Below, piece by piece: positions 49,306-61,391 of a stretch of 64,000 bases of DNA. The stretch is from Delphinapterus leucas. Lineage: Eukaryota > Chordata > Mammalia > Artiodactyla > Monodontidae. Position 1 is the first letter of the stretch. Each line of letters starts with the position of its first letter. Position numbers and translations under genes: made by a program. The notes under the pieces are model-generated. The model made no database searches. It saw only the letters and a list, made by a program, of their open reading frames with translations, and was not told the origin of the DNA. Location: positions 6,238,256 to 6,302,255 of the forward strand of contig NW_022098001.1 in NCBI RefSeq assembly GCF_002288925.2, written 5' to 3'.

Positions 49306-52300
49306 ATGGGGATAGGAACATACATATCGATAATTACCTTAAATGTAAATGGATTAAATGCTCCCAACCAAAAGACACAGACAGGCTGAATGGATACAAA
49401 AACAAGACCCTTATATATGCTGTCTACAAGAGACCCACTTCAGACCTAGAGACACAGACAGACTGAAAGTAAGGGGATAGAAAAAGATATTCCATGCAAA
49501 TGGAAATCAAAAGAAAGCTACAGTAGCAATTCTCATATCAGACAAAATAGACTTCAAAATAAAGACTATTACAAGAGACAAAGAAGGACACTACATAACG
49601 ATCAAGGGATCGATCCAAGAAGAAGATGTAACAACTGTAAATATTTATGCACCCAACATAGGAGCAACTCAATACATAAGGCAAATACTAACAGGCATAA
49701 AAGGGGAAATCGAGAGAAACACTTTCATAGTAGGGGACTTTAACACCCCACTTTCACCAACGGACAGATCATCCAAAATGAAAATAAATGAGGAAACACA
49801 AGCTTTAAATGATACATTAAACAAGATGGACTTAATTGATATTTATAGGACATTCCATCCAAAAACAACAGGATACACATTTTTCTCAAGTGCTCATGGA
49901 ACATTCTCCAGGATAGATCATATCTTGGGTCACAAATCAAGCCTTGGTAAATTTAAGAAAATTGAAATTGTATCAAGTATCTTTTCTGACCACAACGCTA
50001 TGAGACTACGTATCAATTACAGGAAAAGATCTGTAAAAAATACAAACACATGGAGGCTAAACTATACACTACTTAATAACGAAGTGATCACTGAAGAAAT
50101 CAAAGAGAGGAAATCAAAAAATACCTAGAAACAAATGACAATGTAGACACGACGACCCAAAACCTATGGGATGCAGCAAAAGCAGTTCTAAGAGGGAAGT
50201 TTATAGCAATACAATCCTACCTTAAGAAACAGGAAACATCTCGAATAAACAACTTAACCTTGCACCTAAAGAAATTAGAGAAAGAAGAACAAAAAAACCC
50301 CCAAAGTTAGCAGAAGGAAAGAAATCATAAAGATCAGATCAGAAATAAATGAAAAAGAAATGAAGGAAACGATAGCAAAGATCAATAAAACTAAAAGCTG
50401 GTTCTTTGGGAAGATAAACAAAATTGGTAAACCATTAGCCAGACTCATCAAGAAAAAAAGGGAGAAGACTCAAATCAACAGAATTAGAAATGAAAAAGGA
50501 GAAGTAACAACTGACACTGAAGAGATACAAAGGATCGTGAGAGATTACTACAAGCAACTCTCTGCCAATAAAATGGACAACCTGGAAGAAATGGACAAAT
50601 TCTTAGAAATGCACAACCTGCCAAGACTGAATCAGGAAGAAATAGAAAATAGGAACAGACCAATCACAAGCACTGAAATTGAAACTGTGATTCAAAATCT
50701 TCCAACAAACAAAAGCCCAGGACCAGATGCCTTCACAGGCAAATTCTATCAAACATTTAGAGAAGAGCTAACATTTATCCTTCTCAAACTCTTCCAAAAT
50801 ATAGCAGAGGGAGGAACACTCCCAAACTCATTCTACAAGGCCACCATCACCCTGATACCAAAACCAGACAACGATGTCACAAAGAAATAAAACTACAGGC
50901 CAATATCACTGATGAACACAAATGCAAAAATCCTCAACAAAATACTAGCAAACAGAATCCAACAGCACATTAAAAGGATCATACACCATGCTCAAGTGGG
51001 CTTTATTCCAGGAATGCAAGGATTCTTCAATATACGCAAATCAGTCAACGTGATACACCATATTAACAACTGAAGGAGAAAAACCATATGATCATCTCAA
51101 TAGATACGGAGAAAGCTTTCGACAAAATTCAACACCCATTTATGATAAAAACCCTGCAGAAAGTAGGCATAGAGGGAACTTTCCTCAACATAATAAAGGC
51201 CATATATGACAAACCCACAGCCAACATCATCCTCAATGGTGAAAATCTGAAAGCATTTCCACTAAGATCAGGAACAAGACAAGGCTGCCCACTCTCACCA
51301 CTCTTATTCAACATAGTTTTGGAAGTTTTAGCCACAGTAATCAGAGAAGAAAAAGAAATAAAAGGAATCCAAATCGGAAAAGAAGAAGTAAAGCTGTCAC
51401 TGTTTGCAGATGACATGATACTATACATAGAGAATCCTAAAGATGCTACCAGAAAACTACTAGAGCTAATCAATGAATTTGGTAAAGTAGCAGGATACAA
51501 AATTAATGTACAGAAATCTCTGGCATTCCTATACACTAATGATGAAAAATCTGAAAGTGAAATTAAGAAAACACTCCCATTTACCACTGCAACAAAAAGA
51601 ATAAAATATCTAGGATTAAACCTACCTAAGGAGACAAAAGAGCTGTATGCAGAAAATTATAAGACACTGATGAAAGAAATTAAAGATGATACAAATAGAT
51701 GGAGAGATATACCATGTTCTTGGATTGGAAGAATCAACATTGTGAAAATGAGTCTGCTACCCAAAGCAATCTACAGATTTAATGCAATCCCTATCAAGCT
51801 ACCACTGGCATTTTTCACAGAACTAGAACAAAAAATTTCACAATTTGTATGGAAACACAAAAGACCCCCAATCGCCAAAGCAATCTTGAGAACGAAAAAT
51901 GGAGCTGGAGGAATCAGGCTTCCTGACTTCAGACTATACTACAAAGCTACAGTAATCAAGACAGTATGGTACTGGCACAAACACAGAAAGATAGATCAAT
52001 GGAACAGGATAGAAAGCCCAGAGATAAACCCACACACATATGGTCACCTTATCTTTGATAAAGGGGGCAAGAATATACAGTGGAGAAAAGACAGCCTCTT
52101 CAATAAGCGGTGCTGGGAAAACTGGACAGGTACATGTAAAAGTATGAGATTAGAACACTCCCTAACACCATACACAAAAATAAAGTCAAAATGTATTAAA
52201 GACCTACATGTAAGGCCAGACAGTATCAAACTCTTAGAGGAAAACACAGGCAGAACACTTTATGACATAAATCACAGCAAGATCCTTTTTGACCCACCTC

Positions 52301-52929
52301 CTAGAGAAATGGAAATGAAAACAAAAATAAACAAATGGGACCTAATTTGACTTAAAAGCTTTTGCACAGCAAAGGAAACCATAAACAAGATGAAAAGACA
52401 ACCCTCAGAATGGGAGAAAATATTTGCAAATGAAGCAACTGACAAAGGATTAATCTCCTAAATATACAAGCAGTTCATGCAGCTCAATACCAAAAAAACA
52501 AACAACCCAATCCAAAAATGTGCAGAAGACCTAAATAGACATTTCTCCGAAGAAGATATACAGACTGCCAACAAACACATGAAAGAATGCTCAACATCAT
52601 TAATCATTAGAGAAATGCAAATCAAAACTACAATGAGGTATCATCTCACACCAGTCAGAATGGCCATTATCAAAAAATCTAGAAACAATAAATGCTGGAG
52701 AGGGTGTGGAGAAAAGGGAACACTCTTGCATTGTTGGTGGGAATATAAATTGATACAGCCACTGTGGAGAACAGTATGGAGGTTCCTTAAAAAACTACAA
52801 ATAGAACTACCATACGACCCAGCAATCCCACTACTGGGCATATACCCTGAGAAAACCATAATTCAAAAAGAGTCATGTACCAAAACGTTCATTGCAGCTC
52901 TATTTACAATAGCCAGGACATGGAAGTAA
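49306..52929 (+). pseudogene. L1 ORF2 (endonuclease/reverse transcriptase), inactivated
   Basis: ORF2 begins at ATG 49306 (MGIGTYISIITLNVNGLNAP) 58 bases after ORF1, but reaches TGA at 49387. The endonuclease part is readable in pieces to about 50128 (STFSRIDHILGHKS-type motif). The reverse-transcriptase N-terminal part is open from 50360 to a TAA at 50888, just before the YRPISL-like segment. Another break lies near 51072. The longest open piece, 51088-52350, holds the catalytic FADD motif (51403-51414), so the active-site residues survive although the frame does not. A last piece, 52477-52929, carries the C-terminal Cys-rich segment ([22 protein letters not shown]). Several independent breaks make it a pseudogene. 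Confidence 0.93.
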
Positions 52930-53526
52930 CCTAAGTGTCCAGCAACAGATGAATGGATAAAGAAGATGTGGCACATATATACAATGGAATATTACTCAGC
53001 CATAAAAAGAAACAAAATTGAGTTATTTGTAGTGAGGTGGATGGACCTAGACTCTGTCATACAGAGTGAAGTAAGTCAGAAAAAGAAAGACAAATACTGT
53101 ATGCTAATACATGTATATAGAATCTAAGAAAAAAAAAGGTTATGAAGAACGTAGGGGCAAGACGGGAATAAAGACAGAGACCTACTAGAGAATGGACTTG
53201 AGGATATGGGGAGGGGGAAGGGTAAGCTGTGACAAAGGGAGAGAGTGGCATGCACATACATACACTACCAAATGTAAAATAGATAGCTAGTGGGAAGCAG
53301 CCACATCGCACAGGGAGATCAGCTCGGTGCCACCTAGAGGGGTGGGATAGGGAGGGTGGGAGGGAGGGAGACGCAAGAGGGAAGAGATATGGGAACAACA
53401 TATGTATATGTATAACTGATTATACATATCAGTATATGTATAACTGATTCACTTTGTTACAATGGTTGATTCACCATTGTAAAGCAATTATAATCCAATA
53501 AAGATGTAAAAAAAAAAAGTTATATA

Positions 53527-53921
53527 AATGTAGGCTGATATCTTTAATGTCTCAAAAAGCCAAATATAAATAAAGCCCAGAAAATAAATTCAAATGAAAA
53601 AAGTTCTGACATAATTCTTCTATGTGTTTATGAAATCCTAGGAAGAATCACTGCAATAATTATCTAAAGTAATACTAAAAGGTAACAAAAGAGATGTTTG
53701 GTCTTAAATGTAAATTCAAACGTAGAGTGTCTAAAGCAACAAATCAAAGCGAAAGTATATCTGCAATTTCTAACAGCAAAAAATAAGTTAGTTTGTAAAT
53801 ACTGTATTCTTTAATGCAGTAAGAAAGAAGATCAGGAATAAAATGTTGGATAGTCTTATTGACCAGGTCACATTTAAAAATAATTTTTCAGGATAGCAAA
53901 AATGTGCAACGATTAAGCTCT
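53527..53921. other. sequence between the L1 and the DCAF13 3' end
   Basis: AT-rich, no repeat recognised. It could include more distal DCAF13 3' UTR if the 53971 signal is not used. Confidence 0.4.
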
Positions 53922-53971
53922 ACACATACAACTGTAACATTTGTTGTTATACTAGAGCCAGTACTTTTATT
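53922..53971 (-). promoter_or_regulatory. DCAF13: candidate DCAF13 polyadenylation region
   Basis: On the minus strand an AATAAA lies at 53971-53966, 66 bases after the DCAF13 stop. A GT-rich stretch (gttgtatgtgtag) follows about 30 bases further on, which is the normal downstream element. This would give a short 3' UTR of about 90-100 bases. A more distal site cannot be excluded, because AT-rich DNA and then an L1 follow. Confidence 0.5.
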
Positions 53972-54036
53972 TGTAGAGTTCACGAATGAAAACATAACAA
54001 ATACTTATACATCAGTATTGGTAGGAATACCAAATA

Positions 54037-54124
54037 TTATTTCACAACTGCCACTACGCGTTTCTTCTTCTCTGACACCCTCTGCACAGATCCAGGCTTG
54101 CTGTGTTTGATACGATTCAGTTCC
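54037..54124 (-). CDS. DCAF13: DCAF13 last coding exon with stop
   Basis: The acceptor is tttatttctag. The exon completes the split Lys, reads [20 protein letters not shown] then KRVVAVVK, and ends at TAA (54039-54037). The KKKR cluster is a plausible nuclear or nucleolar localisation signal. The downstream bases down to about 53940 would be 3' UTR. Confidence 0.94.
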
Positions 54125-57100
54125 CTAGAAATAAAACAAAATACACAAAATATAAGCAAGTTTACGAGAAATCATCTTAACCAAAGAAAACTTCCTCAGA
54201 AAAATCACAAGACATTTTCTTTCACTGGAAAACCATCTATTAAAAAAAAAAGGTTTCACAATGAGATGAGGTAAAAAGCAGCTAGAAATCAAGTTTTGTT
54301 AACTTATTTATTAGCTTCTTCTCTTACTATCGGCGTCCTTTACTAACTTTAAAAACCTGCTGCAGTTGTTAAGATATTTAAAAGTGACCCAACCCCAACA
54401 TCTACCCAAAGACAACAAAATAATCATTTGAATAGTCTAATTAAAAGAAAAAAAGAACTCTGTCTTAGAATTTCTATAATACTTCACATGAATTCAAAGA
54501 CTGCATGGAGAAGAATATTCCACAGGGGAAATGGTGATGATGGTGGAATGCTACGCTTTAGAGCCAAAATGTTAGATTCCAAATGCTATGATGAAGCATA
54601 TTAGACAAATTTTTATCTAACAAATGTTCTTTGCCGTCTTTAAGCTGGAAAATACACAATACCTCTTAATTCCAGCTACATTGGAAGTTATTTTTTACAA
54701 ACATTCTCCATTTATAATAGTTTTTTAGCATGAGCAGAAGCATTTTCTTATTTTAAGTCACTGACATTGTCTGCCCTTTAAACATATGCTCAAAGATAGT
54801 TAATGAAAATTCTCACCATGTGAGATGACCATTGCCCCCCCTTTTATCAGGAAAAGGAAAAAGGCCCAGAGAAGTATTCAAAAACACCTTTGACAACCCA
54901 ATCAAAAAATGGAGGAAGATCTAACTAGACATTTCTCCAAAGAGGACATACAGATGGTTAAAAAGTACATGAAAAGATGCTCAACATCACTAATTATTAG
55001 AGAAATGGAAATCAAAACTACAATGAGATACCTCCTCACACGGTCAGAATGGCCATCATCAAAAAAATCTACAAACAATGCATGCTGGAGAGGGTGTGGA
55101 GAAAAGGAAATCCTCCTACACTGTTGGTGGGAATGCAAACTGGTATATCCACTATGGAGAACAATATGGAGGTTCCTTGAAAAAACTGAAAATAGAGCTA
55201 CCATATGAACCAGCAATCCCACTCCTGGACATATACCCTGAGGAAACCATAATTCAAAAAGATATATGCACCCCAATGTTCACTGCAGCACTATTTACAA
55301 TAGCCAGGACATGGCAACAACCTAAATGTCCATCGACAGAGGAATGGATAAAGATGTGGTACACATATACAACGGAATATTGCTCAGCCATAAAAGAACA
55401 AAATAATGGCATATGCAGCAACATGGATGGACCTACAGATTCTCATACTGAGTGAAGTAAGTCAGAGGAAGACAAATATCATGATATTGCTTGTTATGTG
55501 GAATCTAAAAAAAGGCTACAAATGAACTCCTACAAATCAGAAATAGAGTTACAGGTGCAAAAAATAAACTTATGGTTACCAGGGGGGTATGGGGGGTAGG
55601 GATAAACTGGAAGATTGGGATTGACACATACACACTACTATATAAAACAAATAACTAATAAGGACCTACTGTATAGCACAGGGAACTCTACTCAATACTC
55701 TGTAATGGCCTACATGGAAAAAGAAACTAAAAAAGAGTGGATATATATATATTTATATATATATATATATATGTGTGTAACAGATTCACTTTGCTGTACA
55801 CCTGAAACTAACACAACATTGTAAATCAATTATACCCCAATTAAAAACAAAAAAACACCTCTGATGCACAACAGCACATAAACTATTCCCTTGAAAGGCA
55901 TGTTTTTTTGTTTGTTTTTGGTGAGACGCAAGGCGGGGAGTTAGAAAAGGGTACTGAGAGAGAGTCAAATGCTCCAAAACATACTTTCGTCGACGAGCTT
56001 CTTTCATGATGCGCTGCTCCTGAATCTGACTGTAGATAGATTTTGGTAGATGTCGGTGACGAGAAATACGTTTTATGTGAGGATGATGTTGAAATTTCTC
56101 CTTTAATCTCTGGTTATAATCTGTGGCTGCTTTTTCTCGTGACGTAAGCTGAAAAAATGCATTTTGATATTTTAATGAATGGTGTGTTTGTTTTGCTTCA
56201 GTACAACAAAGTTAGGAGCAATGTTTCCCCAAAAAACTAAATTTTCATGACGTATGACCAAAATTGCTAATGTAACTATACCCTTTACAAGGTTATGTTA
56301 GTGATACCAGGTTTGCAAGCACTGAATCTCCTTTTAGGCAGCATGCCTACAATGTAGATGGATGCCACCAAGTGAAAAAGAGCAGTGCCAAGGGAGCTGG
56401 GCTCTGTGGACCACTCTAGGCATAGTAAAAGCACTTAAATGAATCACTCAAAAAAATTTTTTTCTGTAAAAGTAACTTCTGAAACAGAAAAGAAAGCATC
56501 TGATGCCGTAATAACTAGCCTTCGTCTAACAACTGTTAAGGATGATATGATTTAGAGGAACATTTAATGATGAACTGAAACCTAGGCATAGTGTAGTACT
56601 TAGTAATCATTAAACCTAAAATAAAACTATCTTTAATTACTACTTATCATATCTTGATTTTCCTTCCAGAGCTAAGTAGAAAATAACCCACACTTAACCT
56701 TTCTTTCTTAAACTTAATATTTGTTTCAGTTACAAATACCCTGTATGAAAACATGAGACATTTAGAAAAACATTAAGAACAAACAAAAATCAACCATTAC
56801 TCACAACCCAGAGGTAGCTAGCCAATGGTAATATTTGTTATATTTTCACTGAGTCTTTTTAAAAAGTCTGAAGCTGTGTATTTTTTTTAAGTGTTTCACT
56901 GTCTCTTTGATATTAAAATACCTCACAGAGACTTGCAGCCTTTGACTTGCCTGATTACTATTCCTTTAACAGAAGAAATGGGCGTTCTAAGTTCTAAGCC
57001 TCTAGTCCCTACATCTTCTCTCCCCACCTCAAGGAGAATACAAAAAAACAAGAAGGCTCAAATATGATCAAACATTTTAATTAACAAAAGCCTCTGGGGG

Positions 57101-60100
57101 AATTCCCTGGCGGTCCAGTGGTTAGGACTCAGCGCTTTCACTACCAAGGGCCCAGGTTCAATCCCTGGTTGGGGAACTAAGACCCTAGAAGCCATGCGGC
57201 GTGGCCAACAACAAAACAAACAAACAAACAAAAAACAAAGGCCTCTGAAGGTGCCTTTGACATGATAAAAGTAAACCTCAATACAACCCTGTTTTGTTGC
57301 TAGCCTTTTTTATCACAACTAACGCATTTCAAATAAATTCTCTTTATAATATAATGATATTCAATAAATCTAGAAACTAGCTTTATGACAATGAAAGAAA
57401 ATGGGGTCTTACCACACCCAACTTTTCAGAAGCATTAGCTTTCCATAGACGAATGTTCATTTCATCAGATCCACACATAATGTACTTGCTGTCAGAAGTC
57501 CATTTTACACAGATAACATGTTGCATTCTCTTTGTGTGATAGACTTCCCTGCAGAAGAGGAATTAAGTTAAAACTCTTAGGATTTTGGTACAGATTTTCT
57601 TTAACCACTGCCTATCAAGTATCAGGATAACATTTTTGAGTCCTAAAAGAGTATAAAAGAGAAATTAAAATTCATTTAAATGTATTTTTATGGGACCAAT
57701 CTAACAAGATTCTATTCTAAGTGTTGGGGAATTAAAAATTCCTGCCCTCAGAGATGTTATAATACAATAAGAAAAATAAGTATAAACAAACTAAGCAAAA
57801 CTAGACGCCCAGAAAAGATCGCAAAATAACTGAGGGCATATAACACAAATAAAATATGTTGACGCTGGAGTAATTTTGTAACAATAAGGTCAACCACCAC
57901 ACTTTTTTGGGATTTCTTTTCATTGAAAAATAAATGCAATGGCACTCTAAGAGCACATCCTAATACGTTGATCCTAATGTCTGATTTCTGTTTTGGTCAA
58001 ATTGTTTAAAAAGCTCAATTGGGCTTCCCTGGTGGCGCAGTGGTTGAGAGTCCACCTGCCGATGCAGGGGACACGGGTTCGTGCCCCGGTCCGGGAGGAT
58101 CCCACATGCCGCGGAGTGGCTGGGCCCGTGAGCCATGGCCGCTGAGCCTGTGCATCGGAGCCTGTGCTCTGCAACGGGAGAGGCCACAGCAGTGAGAAGC
58201 CAGCGTACCGCAAAAAAAAATTAAAAAATAAAATAAATGAAAAGCTCAATTAATTGAAGTGAGAGCTGATGATTTACATATGTGAAAAGAAATGGAGGGC
58301 TATAGAAGTGATGAGATAAGTATCATTTAATAAATGGAGATGTCAAATATCATACCTATTTGGAAGGCTGTGAAACATACTAAGTAAATTCACAGAAGAT
58401 ACCATATTAGGAAGTGTTAAGCAGGGCATTAAAAAGCAAGTAAAAGACAAGGTCAGAAAAAATAAAAGGATGAGAGTTCTAGAGAAGTAAAGTTTCCATA
58501 TCTGGATTAAGTGATTCAAAATGCAGACTACTTGAGAGAAAGGAAACTCGCTCAGCAAATTCTGCACAGTAAAAGAAAACCCGTATGTGATGATGAAATC
58601 AAATAGATTTCATATATATAAAAACATCTCTGAAGTACACTCACAAAACTAGTCTATTACACTGCTTCTAACAGATACATTTTGAGCTCCTGAATGACCA
58701 TGTAGCTAGACCATAAGAAATTTATTTCTAAAAGAGAGTATGGTTAGAAAGAACATCCTATTAAAAGGAAAAGTAGATGAGACACTGACTACTTTTTCTT
58801 CTCTCAATGCTCTGCTTTTACAAGACTCAATCCTTATAACCTCTACCTATTTAAGATGTCTTTTTTCCCAAAGCAACGTATTGAATTTAAATATTAGGAA
58901 ATTCGATTAGGCTTTGGTAACCATTAAAAATAACCTAGTCATGTATTACATCAGTTCATGTATTAGACCAGACAAATCCAATGGTTAGTCACTTAACCAA
59001 CTTAGAATCCTCCTTAATGGTAAACTACACAGGGTTCTTAACTTCTAGATATGTTTATGCTTGTACTTAAAATAGATACATAAAGTTCATTATAAGTTAT
59101 ACTATTTGGGGATAAATACATTTAAAAACTTAAATTCTTTATATACGTAGTCAAGATAAATGAATTGTTCTGTGTGAATGCAACTGAATTTACTTGTTTG
59201 CTAAGTAAATACTGAATGAAATCCCAACAGAAGCTTACCTTCAAATATTCATTTAACTGTACTTTTTGAAAACCTACTCAAAATTTACTTTTAAAATACA
59301 ATTTAACTACTTTAAGATCTTTCAAAGGAAAACATTTTAAAAATACATATCGGGCTTCCCTGGTGGCGCAGTGGTTGAGAGTCCGCCTGCCGATGCAGGG
59401 GACACGGGTTTGTGCCCCGGTCCAGGAAGATCCCACATGCCACGGAGCGGCTGGGCCCGTGAGCCATGGCCGCTGAGCCTGCGCATCCGGAGCCTGTGCT
59501 CCGCAATGGGAGAGGCCACAACAGTGAGAGGCCCGCGTACCGCAAAAAAAAAACAAACAAAAAAACGTATCATTCAAAGCATTGCCTGTGTTATTTGATG
59601 TCTGTAATGACAGGAAACTAGAGCAGACCACAGAAACAAACCAGAAGCAGCTTTCAAGCAGACAAAGGTCAGAAGGAATACCATTTATAACTAAACCCAA
59701 CAGGAAGTTAACACATATTAAATTGTGATTACAAAATCTCCAAATGACATCAGGAGGCAATTCCCTGGAAACGGTGTATAAGAACTCCTCACTTCATACA
59801 GTTTTGGAATAATCTGAGCTTTTAACTAGACTTGCATTTAACTGCCCACACTGGCTGCAGAACAATTCAGCTGGAGCTCAGCTGCAGGGCTCTTGGGATC
59901 ATAGGTGCCTAAACATTCCCATTTCTCATCCTCTTCCTTTGTTCTTTATGTCTGTTTATACATCATGTTAGAAAAGTATTGTCCTACTTACTACCTTTGG
60001 AGGTCCTGGTGCCAAAAAATGATGGAGGGCTACACTCTCTTGATTCTTAATATTTTCCAGAGAGGTGAGAAGAATGGAAACTCTCAGGCTTGCCTTGGGC

Positions 60101-61391
60101 CTGACTGAACAATTCCCAACAAACCATTCATGACAGTTTGGAGAATATCAAGTTAGTTGTAACAGCCATATAGGAACCAACCCCAGGAGATGATGGAATG
60201 AAGATCAAAGTCACCAGAACACCCACTCACTCAGTATGCTTTTGATTCCAATTCAAGCACTTTTTAAATCATACACATGACGATGCTGACAATTATTTGC
60301 TAGCAATTCATGATTATACAAAAAGGTTTAGGAATTAATATGGTTTCCTCAAATTAGAGGGGAAAAAGATGCAACTATCACAAGTAAAAATACCGAAGAG
60401 TTAGACAAGCAGATTGGCTATGGCCAAAAAAAGAGCTGTGTGACTCTAAAGAAGAGGCTCTGTGTGAGAGGCCCGCGTACCACAAAAAAAAAATAATAAA
60501 AATAAGTAAGTGAGAAATAACAAATGTAAGGTATTATTGTTATTAACTGCTCTTAAACTGTATTAGGGAAAACCTTATCTAAGTTCTTCATTATCAAATT
60601 AAAAAAAAATTTTAAGTTTACTATATTTTAGGGCAGTGAAAATACTATGATAGTATCATGATGAACATGTCATTATACATTTATTCAAACCCATAAAATA
60701 CATAATACCAAGAGTGAACCCTAGGAAAACTATGGATTTGGGGTGATTATGATGTAGGCTCATCTTACATTCTGGTGAGGTAACAAAAGTACCACCCCAT
60801 AAGGAATGTTGATAATGGGATAGGCTCTGCATGTGTAGGGGCTGGGAATATATGAAAAATCTCTCTACCTTCCTCTCAATTTTGTTGTAAACCTAAAACT
60901 CCTCGAAAAAAATCAAGTCTTTATTTTTAAAAATTACTATAAAACACTTAAAAATAATTCTAAAATAAAAGGTTTTGCTCTAAGGCAAACACTAAGATTT
61001 CATATAAACAAATTATATAAAGATAATATCCTGTTCAATGAAGAAACTGCCCAGTAGGCTGATGTTTTACCCATAGGTGATGCAGTGGAAGTTGGTACCC
61101 CAAGTCACAACACCTGGGTGTGAGCTCCATCATATACACACAACCAAATAACCTTTCAAAAAAGATAAATGATAAAGACAAGGAAAAAAATCAAACAAAA
61201 ACAAATGTTTATCGGTAGTAACATACCTGCTTCTACTTCTGTCCACAGGAAAGATTCGAATAGATTTATCAAAACTAGCAGACACAAAGTCTTTCCCAGT
61301 AGGAGAGTAATCCACATCAAGCACCGCAGACACGTGATCCATATGTATCATTACAGGAGTGTCCAGTGCACGCATATCAAAAGTATATAAG
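54037..61391 (-). CDS. DCAF13: DCAF13 (WDSOF1), C-terminal four coding exons; gene partial
   Basis: Four exons on the minus strand join in phase to about 184 residues ending in a stop. They match the C-terminal part of DDB1- and CUL4-associated factor 13, which is usually about 445 residues, so about 260 N-terminal residues lie beyond the right edge. The visible order is a WD repeat ([20 protein letters not shown]), a second WD repeat ending in NIRLW, then the Sof1 domain ([19 protein letters not shown] through IMKEARRRK), then a lysine-rich tail ([13 protein letters not shown]). Family knowledge: the yeast orthologue Sof1 is a U3 snoRNP/small-subunit processome factor needed for 18S rRNA maturation in the nucleolus, and the mammalian protein is also a CRL4 ubiquitin-ligase substrate receptor. 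Introns are GT-AG, with sizes of 3678, 1264 and 1860 bp in transcript order. No frameshift or internal stop is seen, so this looks like the functional spliced gene and not a processed copy. Confidence 0.96.
54125..55984 (-). other. DCAF13: DCAF13 last intron
   Basis: GT-AG intron of 1860 bp. More than half is the L1 fragment at 54894-55850. The rest is AT-rich sequence with no recognised gene or RNA. Confidence 0.85.
54894..55850 (+). mobile_element. 5'-truncated L1 3' end in DCAF13 intron
   Basis: ORF2 C-terminal remnants ([22 protein letters not shown], [11 protein letters not shown]) plus 3' UTR with an (AT)n run (55741-55775). Antisense to DCAF13. 14-base duplication AAAAACACCT(T/C)TGA at 54880-54893 and 55851-55864. 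The ORF2 end is frame-shifted near 55190. Confidence 0.92.
55985..56148 (-). CDS. DCAF13: DCAF13 exon: Sof1 domain
   Basis: This 164-bp exon runs from the acceptor tttttcag to the donor AA|gtatgt. It encodes [19 protein letters not shown], then [20 protein letters not shown], then [14 protein letters not shown], with a Lys split at the 3' end. This is the Sof1-like C-terminal domain that sets this WD protein apart from other DCAFs. It is rich in Arg, His and Lys, which fits a nucleolar RNP protein. Confidence 0.96.
56149..57412 (-). other. DCAF13: DCAF13 intron between Sof1 and last WD-repeat exons
   Basis: GT-AG intron of 1264 bp. It holds a sense-strand (+) CHR SINE at 57097-57237 and a possible old L1-type piece around 56750-56870. 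No snoRNA boxes or other RNA gene were recognised. Confidence 0.85.
57097..57237 (+). mobile_element. CHR-type SINE (short form) in DCAF13 intron
   Basis: gggaattccctggcggtcca head and a (CAAA)n tail. Flanking aaag(g)cctctg on both sides. Confidence 0.93.
57413..57548 (-). CDS. DCAF13: DCAF13 exon: last WD repeat
   Basis: This 136-bp coding exon lies between the acceptor ttctgcag and the donor GTG|gtaaga. It begins with the third base of the split Arg codon, followed by 45 codons, [20 protein letters not shown] to ...ASEKLGV, and ends in phase 0. The repeat closes with the classical NIRLW strand. No stop or indel is seen. Confidence 0.96.
58021..58239 (+). mobile_element. CHR SINE, shortened whale-type form
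   Basis: gggcttccctggtggcgcag to 'cgtaccgcaaaaaaaaa'. Perfect 12-bp duplication AAAAGCTCAATT at 58009-58020 and 58240-58251. Antisense in DCAF13 intron. Confidence 0.96.
59352..59562 (+). mobile_element. CHR SINE, shortened whale-type form
   Basis: Near-intact copy from gggcttccctggtggcgcag to 'gaggcccgcgtaccgc' and A-rich tail. Duplication ac(a/g)tatc with A-rich extension. Antisense in DCAF13 intron. Confidence 0.95.
60465..60495 (+). mobile_element. 3'-end remnant of a shortened CHR SINE
   Basis: Only 'gagaggcccgcgtaccac' plus an A-tail remains, identical but for one base to the end of the full copies at 58021 and 59352. Extreme 5' truncation. Confidence 0.85.
60700..60950 (+). repeat. 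old L1 3' UTR fragment
   Basis: 'aactatggatttggggtgattatgatg', 'gttgataatgggataggctctgcatgtgtagggg' and 'ctctctaccttcctctcaattttg' are old L1M-type 3' UTR blocks. Confidence 0.75.
61227..61391 (-). CDS. DCAF13: DCAF13 exon: penultimate WD repeat
   Basis: This 165-bp coding exon follows an acceptor (tttacag) and ends at a donor (AG|gtatgt). It starts with the last base of an Asn codon split with the previous exon. It reads [20 protein letters not shown] and onward to ...IFPVDRSRS, with the final Arg split AG|G. The WD-type blade core ([19 protein letters not shown], then IRIF) is clear. The upstream exon is not visible before the right edge, so the intron above it is longer than 2.6 kb. Confidence 0.96.

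Larger units (their letters stand above)
47827..53514 (+). mobile_element. near full-length LINE-1 (L1) retrotransposon
   Basis: This is a 5.7-kb L1 in plus orientation: a truncated 5' UTR (to about 48353), ORF1, a degraded ORF2, a 3' UTR and an A-tail ending near 53517. A 12-bp repeat, AAAAGTTATATA, flanks it at 47815-47826 and 53515-53526. It fits a target-site duplication, although its A-rich end merges with the tail. The 3' UTR is the same type as in the fragment at 19744-20345. ORF1 is open but ORF2 carries stops and shifts, so this copy cannot move by itself. Family-wide, L1 supplies the enzymes that mobilise the CHR SINEs seen here. Confidence 0.95.
57549..61226 (-). other. DCAF13: DCAF13 intron between the two WD-repeat exons
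   Basis: GT-AG intron of 3678 bp. It contains two full shortened-type CHR SINEs (58021 and 59352), a 25-base remnant of the same SINE (about 60465) and an old L1 3' end (60700-60950). The remaining sequence is AT-rich, and I see no further exon in it. Confidence 0.85.

Noticed and set aside
1..53900. RIMS2 exon or CpG-island promoter expected from synteny
   Set aside because: No RIMS2-like coding exon and no unique CpG-rich block was found. The CpG-rich spots are SINEs or the MER20 insertion.
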